Assembly (NCBI GenBank): GCA_027946355.1 | Contig: JAPEUS010000015.1 | Span: 434,001-498,000, forward strand | From: Collariella sp. IMI 366227 | Lineage: Eukaryota > Ascomycota > Sordariomycetes > Sordariales > Chaetomiaceae | Direction of reading: 5' to 3' | Length of the DNA stretch: 64,000 nucleotides | Notes under the pieces: generated by a model | The model's input: the letters and a program-made list of their open reading frames with translations, nothing else | Databases searched by the model: none | Told to the model about the DNA's origin: nothing | In this document: positions 1-11,944 of the stretch, in pieces | Layout of the letters: the number at the start of each line of letters is the position of its first letter | Position numbering within the stretch: the first letter of the stretch is position 1 | Translations under genes and position numbers: made by a program

Positions 1-914
1 ACTTGCGGGTTTCAAGAAGACCAAGCCGACGAGGAAGCCTGGGTTGACGAAGAAGATGAGGGCTGAACGCCTCCAATGGTGTTTAGCTCACCAACACTGG
101 ACTCTTGAGGACTGGAAACGAGTTATCTGGTCTGATGAGACTTCTGTTGTTCTTCTTCATCGCCGTGGCGGTTATCGGATCTGGAGGACAACGGAGGAGA
201 GATTTGTTCGGAGCGCTATTCGAGAGCGTTGGAAAGGATATTCCGAGTTTATGTTCTGGGGTTGTTTCTCTTATAATAAAAAGGGCCCTTGCCATTGTTG
301 GCTTCCTGAAACAAAGCAAGAGAAGGAACAAGCGGAGAAAGATATCGAAGCTGAACGAAGAGCTGGAACCCGTCTTACGTGATGCTTGGGAGCTCGAATC
401 AAAAATGGGGAGGTTATCTTTGGTCACCCGTTCTGGTCGGAAACCACAGTGGAGATGGAATAAAAGAATGGAAAACTGGCGCGAGGAGGAAAAGGAGGTA
501 TTGATTGGTATCGTTACCAGACGAAGATCCTTCTTCCCAAGCTCTTTCCCTTTGCAAGAGAATGTGAGGAGGTCAGCCCTGGTACGATAGTCCAAGAAGA
601 CAAGGCCCCAGCACATGCACACCACTTCCAAGCCAGACTCTATGATCTTCATCGGGTCAGACGACTACTTTGGCCAGGGAATTCACCAGATCTTAATCCA
701 ATTGAGCCCTGTTGGCCATGGATGAAGAGATATACAACGAAGAAAGGGCCACCAAAAAGCCGTCAGGAGGCAATTAAGGTATGGGAGCAGTGTTGGGAGA
801 GCTTGTCACAGGAGCAAATCCAGGCATGGATTGAGAGGATCCCGTGGCATATTGAACAAATTATTCAGTTAGAAGGAGGAAATGAGTATAAAGAGGGCCG
901 AAAGAAAGACTAAA
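1..914 (+). mobile_element. Tc1/mariner transposase remnant (DD34E), 5'-truncated by window edge
   Basis: The region encodes the catalytic half of a Tc1-type DDE transposase. The first catalytic Asp lies in VIWSDETSVV (about 145-175). It is followed by a conserved FMFWGCFSYNKKGPC block at about 250-300. The second Asp lies in VQEDKAPAHAH (about 590-625) and the catalytic Glu in SPDLNPIE (about 690-705), with exactly 34 residues between them, as in DD34E elements. The C-terminal helix-rich tail ends at a stop at 911-913. The frame is not continuous: frame 2 carries the start, another frame carries about 320-500, and frame 2 then resumes. The copy is therefore disrupted unless the consensus is wrong. 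The N-terminal DNA-binding half lies outside the window. No terminal inverted repeat could be identified beyond the stop. Family assignment is firm; lineage within Tc1/mariner is not. Confidence 0.85.
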
Positions 915-2792
915 TTAATAAACGAGGGTGGCGTCGTTAGCGCCTGGACAGTCATCATTGATGAAATGGACGCGAGGATCTCACGAACAAGCTCAAAAGG
1001 AAATACTACGCTCACGCCCTGCCGTTAGCTCCATTATCACAACTTGATATCCAGACAGAATCGTCGCATTTCCATGGAGCTCACCTGCAGTAGCGCGGCT
1101 GCAGGAAAGAGATTGCAAATGGAGCAACCGACCGAACAGCATGGAGTTGCCGACGGCCGGTTTTCGTCTGGCCAGCCATTCGATTTGTTGATTTGCTGAT
1201 CGTTTTGTTCTCCTTCTGAAGATCGTCTTTTGTTGGTGGGCCAGAGACGGGGCACCGGTGGGGGAGGCGTCCACCTTCTTCGGCCCGCGTCGGCGATCGC
1301 AGGGGGGGCGGAGATTGCTTGAAAGATTCATGGGGCTTAACCTTGAATGATGCTCGGTGTGGGGAGGAGAGGGACGAGAGGAGGATGGCTTGAGGCTGTG
1401 TCTGCGGGAGTGGATTGGGGGTGGATATGAGAGCGGGATGACGGGCAGGAGAGACAGGGACGAGGTTGTTTTGTAGTCCATGTTGGAGATGATGGAAAAC
1501 GGCGCAATGAGGGGGAACGGATGGCTGGAAGGATGTTGGGGTGTGTTTTGAGAGAGGCGATGCCTCGGCGGGTTTTGAAGTTGAAATTGATCCGAGTTGT
1601 TCGATGGGGATATGCAAGATAACGCATCGGTGTCGTTCATCCCCCGGCTAGCAGTGATCATCTGTTTAGTAGAGAGAGGAACAGGGTTTAGTTCAGAACC
1701 AACAAACTCTTGCTATCCGCCTTGGAATTCTGTCTCGATACTTTAACCGTCTTATGTTTCCATAATTGTTCGTTCACTCTGGACTGAGCGACGGTTTAGA
1801 CTTTCTATATCTCAGGCCCGGGGTGTTTCGGATGCCTTGAACTTGGCTTTTGGTATCGAACCTTTATCATTGAACATCAAAAGCTGCCATGCCGTGATAT
1901 CAACGGTAGCGCCCGCAGTACCCAACATGACACGCCCATGTCGGAGCCAAGATCCGCGGCATCTTTGCTTCTTCCCCGGCCGCGCTCCCCACTCGGTGCC
2001 CTGCACGGAAACGTAGCGTGATATGGATGGCTTCTGCTGCTTCTCGAACGCGCCTGCGGGATGCCGTCCCGAGATTCATCGGGGTACTCCTCCACCCTAG
2101 CGCCTGGATTCTGTCTGGAGAAGCGAGGACGTATCGGACCGGGGAAAAGGAGAGGAAGTGACCCCGGGTCGCTGGTCAACGTCCGGCTTCCAATACGGAG
2201 TTTTGCCTAGAGAATCTTCCGCTAGACTGGACTTCTCGAGAGCCATCATACGAGGCCATGTCGATCGGCAAAGAGAGGAAAGCTAATGTGAACCCGGCCC
2301 GACGCCGTAGTCCTGAACCTCGCCTCGGCTGCCCGGTTTCTGCCCAACACACCCATGCCCAACGCCATGTGCTGATGCTTCCCAGCCTCGCTTTTCCCAC
2401 GTTGTGTCTCTCGTCTCCCAGAGATCGCCACGGCCCGTCCCTTCCTGCAGCAGGTGGTGAAACAAGCAAGATTGGGCAGCCTCTGGCCCGTACGGATGCT
2501 TTACCGAGGAAGCCGGCAGCAGGTGGCCAGGGCCCCGGCTTCATATGGTCTGGTGATTCTGTATGCGGTGTGGCTTGCTCACCGGTGTGGTCCCTTGGTG
2601 CTGGCGTTGCCTTCGAGAAGAACAGAATGCCAATAGGGTGCAATAAAACATGGTTCTTGAGGCTGCAGTGTGGTAGATCAAAGAGTAATCGCTTTTGATA
2701 CTTCCTATATATCACCTGCTTCCCCCATCTCTTCCTGCTCCTAAGAGCCTCCTTGTGGACAAATTCCCCCATGAAAGCCGCTGCTCACATAT
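915..2792. other. No supported gene (1.9 kb)
   Basis: Overlapping open frames exist on both strands, for example at 993-1661 and 2176-2772. They are low-complexity, mutually antisense and show no recognisable domain. The stretch lies between the transposon remnant and the 3' end of the minus-strand P-loop gene. Nothing functional can be named. Confidence 0.5.
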
Positions 2793-4461
2793 TTATACGG
2801 CAAATCCAAACGCCAAATCACCCCCCAAACTGTCCCCTGGGGTTGTGGCAGGACTCCTACCAGCATTACCACACCACTCGGCGTCTCTTTCGACTTCAAG
2901 CCCCCTGACAAACTCCACGATCTGCAACGCCGCCTCAAAAGCAGACACAGCCGTCATATCAATAGTCAGCCCGCTCTTCATCGGCATCGCCAGAGTCGCT
3001 CCTACCCCAATGAGCCCAGTACTAACCTCCACTTCTGGCACGCTCAACAGCCTCCCTCTCCCCAAAAGGCCACGCCCACACACGCACACACCACTGCGCC
3101 CAAGCCCGACACCGTCACTCTCACTCAACCTCCGAGGGACACCAACTGCCGTCGGTCTCAACCCTGTCCCGATGCCCCTCGTCTCTCCCAAAACAGTGGT
3201 ACGCGTTTCCATCCCTGTCTCCTCACCCCTCCTGCTTCCAGTAACCCACCCCACCCCTTTGTTACTCCCTCTTCTTCCTCAGCCACCGACCCCATCCCCA
3301 ACCCATTCCCCCAATTCATTCTTTTCAGAGATCGATTCTATCCCAGCTCCGACCCTCTTCCCGTCACCACCACCATCACCACTACCAGCAGAACCAGCAG
3401 TAGTACCAGTACTCTCCGTCTCAACACCTCCCTCACCTGAAACCCTATTCAAAACCTCACCTCCAACTCCAAAACCCTCACCTGAAACCCTATTCAAAAC
3501 CTCACCTCCAACTCCAAAACCCTCACCCTGCGAAGAAGAACAAGGAGAAGATGCCACCAAAGTAACAGACACAAAGGCCCTTCCCGCCCGTGAAGCCGAT
3601 ACCTCAAAGGAACGGAGCATGGCCTGGCCTAAGGGTGGAGGGAGGTAGGCTGGGAGGATGGCGAGGCGAGAACGGTTGGGGGTGAGTGAGGAAGGATGTT
3701 AGGAGGGTTGGGATTTGTGGGGAGGCTTGGTGTTGGTGGTGGGTTTGTGGGTGGGTTTGCGGGTGGTGTTGGGGTTTGGGTTGAGTTTGAAGTTGGGTGT
3801 TGCGAGATGGTAGTGGGGAGAGTGAAGGACATTGGGGTTGGCGTTGTGGTGGTGATGGTGGTGGTTGTGGGTTGGTGAGAGCCAGTTGGTGGATGAATGG
3901 CGCCAGTTGGGGTTGGGTGAGTGACTGCGTGGGTGGGCGGGCAAAGAGGGAGGAAGTAGGAGGGGTTGCTGAGGTTGAGGGGTGGTGGCAGCGGAATAAG
4001 CGGTTCCTGCGGTTCCGGCGGTGGACTCAGAGGAGAAAGAGGCGGAGCGGGAGGTTGGCGTTGAGATGGAGGGTGAAAGAGCAGATGGGCTGGACAGGTC
4101 CGGGTCGACATCCCAAGAGAAGTACCGTGGGTGTTCAGGGGTTAGCAACGGGTTGTGTCCGTGACCGTGTCTGTGTCCGTGGTTATGGCCATAGCCATGG
4201 CCGTTTCGATGCCTCGGCACGCAAGTGCCCCCCGCAGCAGCCGATGCTGTTCTCCCGCCCGACACTGCGAACGTCGATGAGCAGCGACCGATCCTTGCCC
4301 AGCAGCAGCGTCAGACACTCGGCTACCGTCTCCTTACCGATGCCGGGCCGGCCGTTGATGCAGACCAGCGGCTCCGGGGCCGGGTCCATCGGCCGGCAGA
4401 AGACATTCGGGGCAGAGACGGAGCTGGCGAGGGAGGGACGGCGGTCCAAAGGCGTATTCAT
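2793..4461 (-). CDS. Divergent P-loop kinase-like protein, exon structure uncertain
   Basis: The N-terminal segment from ATG 4461 contains PLVCINGRPGIGKETVAE, a GxPGxGKxT Walker A loop, followed by LLGKDRSLLIDV. This is the layout of the small AAA_33-like/adenylate-kinase-like P-loop phosphotransferases. Further pieces of that fold follow in order on the same strand. NPLLTPEHPRYFSWDVD lies near 4100-4160. AMLRSFEVSASRAGRAF VSVTLV lies near 3560-3640. A C-terminal MKSGLTIDMTAVSAFEAAL block lies near 2890-2970 and ends at the stop at 2793. The pieces lie in different frames, so introns or single-base frame breaks separate them; I could not fix the junctions. Between them sit unusual low-complexity insertions: a Gly/His-rich stretch (GHNHGHRHGHGH) just after the Walker A segment, a His/Pro/Asn-rich stretch, and a duplicated 15-residue Gly-rich unit. 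Substrate is unknown. It could be a decaying gene. Confidence 0.55.
3436..3525. repeat. Perfect 45-bp tandem duplication
   Basis: Two adjacent identical 45-bp units (3436-3480 and 3481-3525). The length is a multiple of three, so on the minus strand they duplicate a 15-residue unit containing EGFGVGGEVLNRVS without shifting frame. They fall inside the P-loop gene region. Confidence 0.9.
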
Positions 4462-5148
4462 CAGGGCAGTTTCTGGTTTTGAGATGATTATCCACTAGGC
4501 CGAGAGTCCGGGTCAGGTTCCGAGTCGCGCTGCGCGATCTCGAGCCGTGGATGACCCATATTGTGTGCTGCTGGACGAAGCAAAGACTTTGGTAAGAGCA
4601 TCGTGGGTGTGGCTTCTACTTGTATACCTGGGAACAACAACACAGGTCATTGAGAGCGCAATCCTGCATCACCCCCGCAGTCACAGGTGAGGGGAATTAG
4701 TGGGCTCCGGATCTGGGCTCGTTCGAGATGCATTGACTCATTCTGATGTTGTTGGTGTTGAGGCTAGCCAGCCTGGCCAAGATGGGACGACCCCTAGGAA
4801 GATTTGGGGGTAGGGGGCGAGAAGCACTCCCCGCCGCACGGGGCAGCTTTTGTCTTTGGAGCAGTTGCTCCCGAGGACACAGGCGACGGATGGCTAAGCC
4901 GTCAGACCCCGGAGCACAAGACAAAATGTAGCAGTCAGCGGATTCAACACGGACGGATAAGGCAACGCGGGCCCCAGATTATTTTCTCATCAACAAAGAG
5001 ATGTTGCAAAGCCGAGACAAAGAGCGCCATACATTGAACATGAAGAGGCCCAATTAGAAGTCAAAGCAAGCTGCCGCCCCAGGTCATGTGGTTGATGACG
5101 ACAGAAAGAAGGAGATTGCCGTTGTGCCGTTGCGCCCACCACCCCGGC
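4462..5148. other. Intergenic, no gene seen (0.7 kb)
   Basis: This lies between the start of the P-loop gene and the 3' end of the BTB-like gene, both on the minus strand. It therefore probably holds the promoter of the former and the 3' UTR of the latter. No domain, tRNA or repeat was recognised. Confidence 0.5.
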
Positions 5149-6367
5149 CTAGACTTTACCTCCCAGATACATAATGTTTTGCTTGATGGATTCAGTGAGA
5201 TCCCCTTGACCAGTGTACACATATGACACAGTATGCCTCCAGGCTTCTGGATGAGGCATCGGCAGCTCAATGATATCGCGAGTCTGGATATGGCCAGAGT
5301 AGAGGAACGCAGCCAGGACGGGAAAGAACGCCCGTGCATAGGTGAGATCTAGGGTACTGTCTTAGCTTGCTGTGTGCAGGAAGATCGTGAGAGTTAAACG
5401 TGTACGTACGAATCGGCACTGTAGTTTGCTTCCTAGCAGGCGACTTGTCGTGGTCTGGACTGCGCTCCGTGCTGACTGCGGAGGAGCGCCGGTGGCTGGA
5501 TGGAAGCGGGCTCCGGTCGCTGAGTTCAGCAAAGGACCGTCGTGGACCCGCTGACACGGGGGTCATTTCGGGGATGGTAGCTCTGAGTTCATCCATGTCG
5601 AATTCTCGACTTAGACGGAAAGGCTTTCGATTGAGTGCGCACGGCCGTATGAGCGCACGGATCGTGACCCGGTGCTTGCTCTCGGCTGGCCCGTCTTTTA
5701 TGAGAGCATCCTCATTCGCGCCCGAGTTGTCCCTAGGCCTCCGAGCAGTTACAGCCGACACAAAGCAGTTGGCCTCGGAGCCGCTGTTGAAGTAGATGTG
5801 GCCCCAGGCTTGGAGCTCCTGGCGCAACATCTGGCTTCTCCGTCGCGGAGCTGGCAGCGCGGATGGAGCAAGTACCGGCGGCAATGACTGGCGGCGATCG
5901 GTTACGGCGGTCTCTGTTGGTGGGTTTGACGGTGAGTCCGGCATGCCAGAGAGCAGGATGGATTTCGTCTCGGCCACCAGAGTCTGCCTCCTTGCGTACG
6001 GCATGAGAGTAGGGGAGCGGGGGGAGGGTACGGGCGCAACCGGCAGGGGCAAGCTCGCATCGGATCCGCGTCGAGCAGTTGTAGTTTGCTCGGAGATGGG
6101 AGACAGCGAACGGGCCGTGGTCGGCGACTGCAGAGACTCGCGCCTCCCCCGCTGGTCCAGTCTGTCCACCAGAGCCCGTTCGTGGGCCCTCATGCTGGGG
6201 TCATAGTTGGGTGATACCGTGTAGATGGGGCTGGGCAAGCTCAGCGAGGCCGAGTAGAGAGGGCTTGTCGCCGAATAGGAGGCCCTTGGATATCCGTCGT
6301 GGCGGCCCAGGCCGGTCCAAACCGGGCGCAGCTCGGGCCGGACTCGAGTCTGTGTCCGTGCCTTCAT
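5149..6367 (-). CDS. Fungal BTB-like domain protein, two exons
   Basis: The model is exon 1 at 6367-5410, intron 5409-5349 (61 bp; donor GTACGT, branch GCTAAG, acceptor CTAG), and exon 2 at 5348-5149, giving 385 residues. The first ~320 residues are Ser/Pro/Arg-rich and look disordered. The spliced C-terminus reads TVPIHLTYARAFFPVLAAFL, YSGHIQTRDIIELPMPHPEAW and VYTGQGDLTESIKQNIMYLGGKV. This resembles the C-terminal BTB/POZ-like block of a family common in filamentous ascomycetes, marked by hydrophobic-P-H-P-E-A-W followed by VYTG. The splice restores that block perfectly and supports the model. The molecular role is unknown; BTB folds usually mediate protein-protein contact. The start is the first in-frame ATG. 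The family assignment rests on a short C-terminal segment. Confidence 0.7.
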
Positions 6368-7401
6368 CCTGCGAGGCGACGAGCTGAAGCCGTCCTACTC
6401 AGGGACCTTGTGTGTGTTGGTTGACCCGATAACTTCGTTGGGAGGTGCTCTGTGGAAGCTTGTGGATGTCGAGGACGAGCATGCCAAAGACAACGACGGC
6501 GGCGGCGCAGACGGCCCAGCCATGCTGCTTTTGTACTTTCTCCTTTTCCACGCGTGAAAGGCCTTAGAAGCCCGAAAGAGCGTCCGAACCCTCAAAGCAG
6601 GCTCTTCCTGGTGCAGCAGCAAGACGCAGCGACGCGAGACAAAGCCTTGGGCGACCCATGGGTCTGCGGACGAACAAAGGGCGAGGTGCAGAGGGGACCG
6701 TGTTTCTGGGGAAAGGATATGTGCCACGATGCGCTACACGTTCCAAAGTGCTCCATAGGCCGTCACCAGCCCCCAGAGGCGCGCAGGCGGGCAGGGCAAT
6801 CTGGGTCGAGCACAAAGAAGATTCACCCGCGCCACTGACAGCTGCAGGCAAACATGCTGTTTTTTGTGATGGCGGCGCGAGGGAGCCAAGATGAGTGGAC
6901 GGTGATACGAAGTGCTGCATATTGGCTGATATCCAAGACAGTTGGAAGTTGAAAAAAAGACGTCGAAATTGAGTAGAAATTCTGTCTAAGGGGAGGTTGA
7001 GGCTGGAGTTGAGAAGTTCGAGACGAGGGGTTGTTACTTGTTAGGGTTGTCAGAGTTGCCATGTTCCAGTCTCAGGGTCTGGGGAAATGCGATGAAGACC
7101 CACCTTATGGAGCTTGGCAGTCTGGAGTGGGCTTCTGAAGCTCCTGATTGGCTGGACCTCCGACACACCTTGATGGTTCACGGTTCTGTCGGGAAGCTGT
7201 AAAGGTGGCATCGTCAAGCCGACAGCTCCACCATTTCCAGTTCCATCGCTTGTCGCTTCGATCAACGGCTTCCTGCCTGTCGCAACGTCAAAAGTGACGC
7301 GAGGTCTGACTGGACGATGTCCTGCTGAAATCCGGGACATTCTTTTCTCCCCACACTCTTTCATCCCTATTTCTTTCTTCTTCTCCCCTTTCCCCGCCCC
7401 A
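6368..7401. other. Divergent intergenic region (1.0 kb)
   Basis: It separates the minus-strand BTB-like gene from plus-strand GWT1 and so probably carries both promoters. A CT-rich tract lies just upstream of the GWT1 ATG at about 7340-7400. A minus-strand frame near 6430-6550 encodes a short hydrophobic stretch (WAVCAAAVVVFGMLVLDIHK) that could be a small membrane protein exon. I could not build a gene around it. Confidence 0.45.
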
Positions 7402-8817
7402 ATGGCCGACTCAGCCCCCAGCACATCTGCGGCGACGACACCGAGCTACAAACAGCTGAAAGAAGACTTTGTCTCGAACCTCTCGGGCGGATCAGTGGCA
7501 GAGATTGCCCAGGTCTGCGCAGTCGCACCGGTATGAATTGTCAGACGGATCAGGGACTTGTCAGAATACACCACGGCAGCCAGCGTGCTGATCAGACACA
7601 CTCCGCAGGTCGTCGCCCTCCTCTGGTCCGCTCTCCAGGCTCGACACTCTTTCTTCAAGCCGTACACCACCCTCGCCTTTGTCGTCGATTTTTTGCTGAA
7701 CGTGGGCGCCCTCCTCCTCTCCGTCACGCTCTATTCGAATGCGCCTCTCCTCCTCAACATCCTCCTCGCGACTGCCGCCGCCACCGTCTACCTCGTGCCA
7801 TCGAGTCTCTCCACGCGCAAGAAGAAGCCCCAGCTCCCGCCCAATGCGCAGTCTAAGACACCGGCGGGGCCGCTCAGCGTGCTCTCCACCAAGCCCTTCC
7901 TGACTAACTACCGCGGCAACATGATGGTGGTCACATGCATATGCATCCTCGCCGTCGACTTCCGCCTGTTCCCCCGCCGTTTCGCAAAGGTCGAAACATG
8001 GGGCACCTCGCTGATGGACATGGGCGTCGGGTCGTTTGTCTTCTCCGCCGGCGTGGTTGCCTCGCGGCCTGTGCTCAAGGAGCGCGCCGAGGGCAAGACT
8101 ACGCCACTCACCACACGCCTGGCGAGGTCGCTGCGCCATTCGCTGCCTCTGCTCGTCCTGGGGATGGTCAGGCTGCTCAGCGTGAAAGGTCTGGATTATG
8201 CCGAGCATGTGACTGAGTACGGGGTACACTGGAACTTCTTTTTCACGCTGGGCTTCCTGCCGCCGTTTGTGGCTCTGTTCCAATCAGCCCTGAAGGTGGT
8301 GCCGTCGTACGCCGGGCTGGCTGTTCTTTTGGGTGTCTTGTACCAGGTCGTTTTGGAGAGCACTGATCTCAAGGCATACATCCTCGCCGGCCCGCGCACC
8401 AACCTCTTCTCCATGAACAGGGAAGGCATCTTCAGCTTCTGGGGCTACCTCGCCATCTTCCTCGCGGGGCAAGACACTGGTATGGTAGTCCTCCCGCGAA
8501 CCCTCACTCGGGGCAGCACCTCCAAGCGCTCCACCCTCCTGCTCACCTTGTCCGTGTGGTCCCTCGTCTGGCTCGCGCTTTACTTCTTCTGCAGCGACTA
8601 CACCTACGGCGCGGGACTGACCGTGTCCCGACGACTGGCTAACCTGCCCTACATGTTGTGGGTGGTCGCGTCCAACATCACGCTGGTACTGGCCTTCTGC
8701 GCCGCAGACACGCTGCTCTTCCCGGCCTTCTACCGCGCGCACGACGCCCGCGCCGAGCGCGAGGCCTACGACACGGCCACGAGCCGCGTGCTGAGGGCGT
8801 ACAATCGGGTGTGTTAA
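7402..8817 (+). CDS. GWT1: GWT1/PIG-W, GPI-anchor inositol acyltransferase
   Basis: Gwt1 transfers an acyl chain to the inositol of GlcN-PI in the ER membrane, an early step of GPI-anchor synthesis. It is the target of the antifungal manogepix (established knowledge). Exon 1 is 7402-7530 and encodes YKQLKEDFVSNLSGGS, the conserved family N-terminus. The intron is 7531-7608 (GTATGA...CGCAG). Exon 2 is 7609-8817. Splicing gives CAVAPVVALLWSALQARHSF, in register with the family, and a protein of 445 residues, somewhat shorter than the roughly 490 of yeast. Exon 2 shows many hydrophobic spans typical of this polytopic enzyme. Conserved blocks include LKAYILAGPRTNLFSMNREG and FSFWGYLAIFLAGQDTG near the middle. 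No frame break is visible. Confidence 0.93.
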
Positions 8818-11800
8818 CCGCGGTGGCGGTCGGGTTGGACGTGTACAATATTACGATTAAGTTGTAGGGAGGGAGATAGATTGGTGTCTCGTCTTGGAAT
8901 AGATGTGATTTGGGGTTTGTGTGACCGGTTTGCAGCGGGTTGGCTACGGGAACTCTTTGCGTTGGATAGCCACTTAGAGATCATGTAGCTCGCCGACAAG
9001 GAGTGTGCAGCAGAGTGACACAGGATCGTCTGCGTTTGCGGGCGGGCGACTGCAGCCAGCCACCGACCTCCCCAAATTGACTGTCGCTCTTTTCTCCCGT
9101 GGGTTGTGGTTCTAGCCCACTCCCCCATTCTCTATGGGACAGATAACTGGAAGTAAGACATCGCGCCTCTTTTTGACGGGAAGGTTTATCTGTGAGACGT
9201 CACTCAAGTTGGGCCGACACGGTGTTACCTACGCCATCGCGTCACACATCAAACCTCTCCTTTGAGAAAGACCCTGAAATGATTTATTGCGTTTCATTCC
9301 CGCCCTTCTTTCATCCCACCATCTCAAGCAGGCGGATAGGCACATCGTTACTGTGTATGGTGCTGCCGGGAGAATGCAGCTCGAATATTGGACGGGTGCT
9401 CAATCTGGGCTTTTCATTTCGGGGCTTGGGTTAATTCTTTCTGAAGTTCTGATACTAATTCTTTTTTCTGCCGGGCATGCATGCTGCTGCAGTGGTGTTG
9501 CATGCCGCTACTGCGTGCTGCAAGGGGCAAGTCAGATTTACAGAGGGGGCAGAGAGAGATCTCCGGTCTGCCCCCTTTCCGGATCGGAGAGTCACCCGTC
9601 CCGACTCACCCACGCGGGTTCCAGGTTGTCTGGCTCTGGATCTTGAAAACGTGTGGTGGTGTGGTCAGCAGTGAAGGAACCGAAACCTTGGAAATGAACA
9701 AAACGGCAGGCTTCTGGAATTTCTGGCAGCGGGACGGCCTGGGGCAAGGGTCCGGCTGCGAGGTCAGCCCTGGAGCCCGCAGCTCCGATGTCTTGATAAG
9801 GTTGCCCTGCCTTGGAATCTAGAGGTTCTCGAGGGGTGGGAAGGGATGGGGAAAATGTCAGCCTGCAGCCCTGGAGATCCCTGCGATTCGAGATGCGCCT
9901 CATTTCCCATGTCAATGCCTGACGAAGCGCCTCGGTGTCGCCGTGCCTTGGTCTGAACGAGATGGAGATGGAGGAAGTGCCGTCCTCGGGAACAGGATGG
10001 CAGGGAAGCTCTCCTTTGTGCAACCTGGTCATTCGAGTGTTTTATGCGGTGATGGAAGGGTAAATTGCCGGCTGATGAGGGAACGAAGAGGGACAGCGTC
10101 CGGCTGGGATCGGAGACGAGAGCAGCGGAAGAGATGACTTGAAATTTGGCTGATGCTCCTGTGCGTGAAAACCAGGGAGCACAAGAGCTGAGCTGTTCGC
10201 GCCGCGCTGCCCGAACAACGATGATTGATCCGAGTTGCGAGTTCGAAACGGTTTTTGAGATGGGTCTCCATCGACGTCAGAAAGTCCACCACATTGCAAA
10301 CGCAACCCCCTGAACCCTGTGCGTCAGGTACGAATCCGCTAGCCCGTTTCGAGACAAGACAGGCATTCTCCCACGCACAGTCTCGAGACAGTGTTGGCGG
10401 GCACGGCTTGGCGCTGCCACACTGATCTGCAAAACCGGCCCTGCTTGCCCTGGCACCATCCGGATTGGGCCTCGAGTTCTCAGAGATTGATTTCTCCATA
10501 CATCAGACGGCGCCAGCAGGGAAACGGGCCGAGGGAGACGCCAATGTCGAGGCCTCGACGGGAGGAGCCCTGTGCGTTTGAGCTTGGCCGGGGCGGATGA
10601 AGCCCAGCGACTCGGCAGTGGTTGAGATTCGACATCATGCTATGTGAGACGACTTGTCGGCCCTCGGCTGCCGGAGCAGTCGGACGATCAAGAAAGTGGC
10701 TGGTCTCTGTTCTGTTCCAAGTTAGTTGGTCGGAAAAGACAGTGTTGGAATGCGCCCCAAGAGAAGGAAGGGTTCGTGGCACCAGCCTTGTCCATGTCGA
10801 CGTCGTCGGGGATGGGACGATTTGCGGGCACAGTGTCAATTGCCTTCATGAATGCAACTGGTGTTCGAGGAGATTGCTCGGTGACCAGCAATCAATCGGT
10901 CATTGTCGACGTACTGGTGTCAGGTCAACAGCAGCGCGGGATGGGAGGTGGCTTGATGCCGGGGAATTACAGGGCTTTTGGGAGAAAAATCGGCCCTGCC
11001 AGGTTTGCGCCAGGCCAGCGAGGTGTGCAGGAGCAGAAACCAGACCCGAGATTCAGACAATTCACACTGTGCCCATCCGCGCAGAACACATGTTCTCCGC
11101 CATCCACGCACTGCCCTGGGTTTGTTGGAACGTGGAAAGAGCGCCAGGACAAGCAAAGCAGCCAGCGATTAGCTGCCCAGCGGCAGCTCCCACGCATCAA
11201 CAACAGACCCGCGGACCCATTGGCCCTCCTTTCTCAACTCTCAAACGAGAGTCCTGGACACTCCCTTTCCTCCTCTCACCGTACTCACCGCCCTACGACC
11301 CCCCATCCCCATCTCCTCCACTCCCTCTCCACTCCCACGAGAGCGATCCGCATTCCGCACGGAGCACAGGGCAGCAACTCGAACCTTTCCCTCATTCTCA
11401 CCTCATCGCTGCCGTGCCCTCGAGCTCTCCGTCTTTTTTTCTTCTTTTTTTTTTTGGGCGCATTGTCCTGCGGCAACGGCGCATGGAAGTAAACAAGTCC
11501 ACTTCAAGGGCCCCCAAAGAGAACACACGTCGCGTCAAGTATCACCGCACCTGCGAATCAACGCCCAACCACTGGACAGGCGGTCAATCAGCACGCGACA
11601 TTTCCTCCGTTTCCAGCAGCCAAATTACAGCCATTACCAGAATGCGAGCCGACCTTGCCCAGTGATAACCCCGACAAAACAGCCGATCGCTTCCTGGGTT
11701 TCGCGGATTTTGCACCAACAGGGAACTTCGCTGGTACTGCACAGGGCGCTTTTTGAAATTGGGGAGCGTTTTTCTCTCATCCACCTGCGCCGACCACGGC

Positions 11801-11944
11801 TTCCTTCCTGGCTTTCTGGCTTTCTGCCTTCGCTGGATCCTCTCAATCCGCACAGCCCTGCAGCCCGTCACGCTTCATCTTCAACACAACCTGCAAACGA
11901 CTGCTTGCACCCAACTCTCCCTGCGCGTCCGCCGAGGCTGGAAA
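8818..11944. other. Long intergenic / kinase 5' region (3.1 kb)
   Basis: No conserved protein was recognised on either strand; the longest open frames (such as 10622-11665) lack any domain and have overlapping antisense frames. The last ~700 bp (about 11250-11940) are CT- and CA-rich with short poly-pyrimidine runs. They look like the promoter and 5' UTR of the downstream kinase. A frame open upstream of the chosen kinase ATG (from 11753) is taken as leader. Confidence 0.5.

Noticed and set aside
993..1661. Minus-strand 222-codon frame near the transposon
   Set aside because: Low-complexity Ser/Pro/His product, overlapping frames in two other phases, no recognisable motif.
2695..3648. Plus-strand 317-codon Pro/Ser/Thr-rich frame
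   Set aside because: It is the antisense of the minus-strand P-loop gene pieces, which carry recognisable motifs.
10200..10270. tRNA-like T-arm sequence (GAGTTCGAAACG)
   Set aside because: No matching D-arm, anticodon arm or acceptor pairing could be built around it.
10622..11665. Plus-strand 347-codon frame upstream of the kinase
   Set aside because: No domain, overlapping alternative frames, composition like promoter/leader DNA.
11753..11944. 64-residue N-terminal extension of the kinase
   Set aside because: In frame, but encodes leader-like sequence; ATG 11945 starts a Ser/Pro-rich tail usual for the family.
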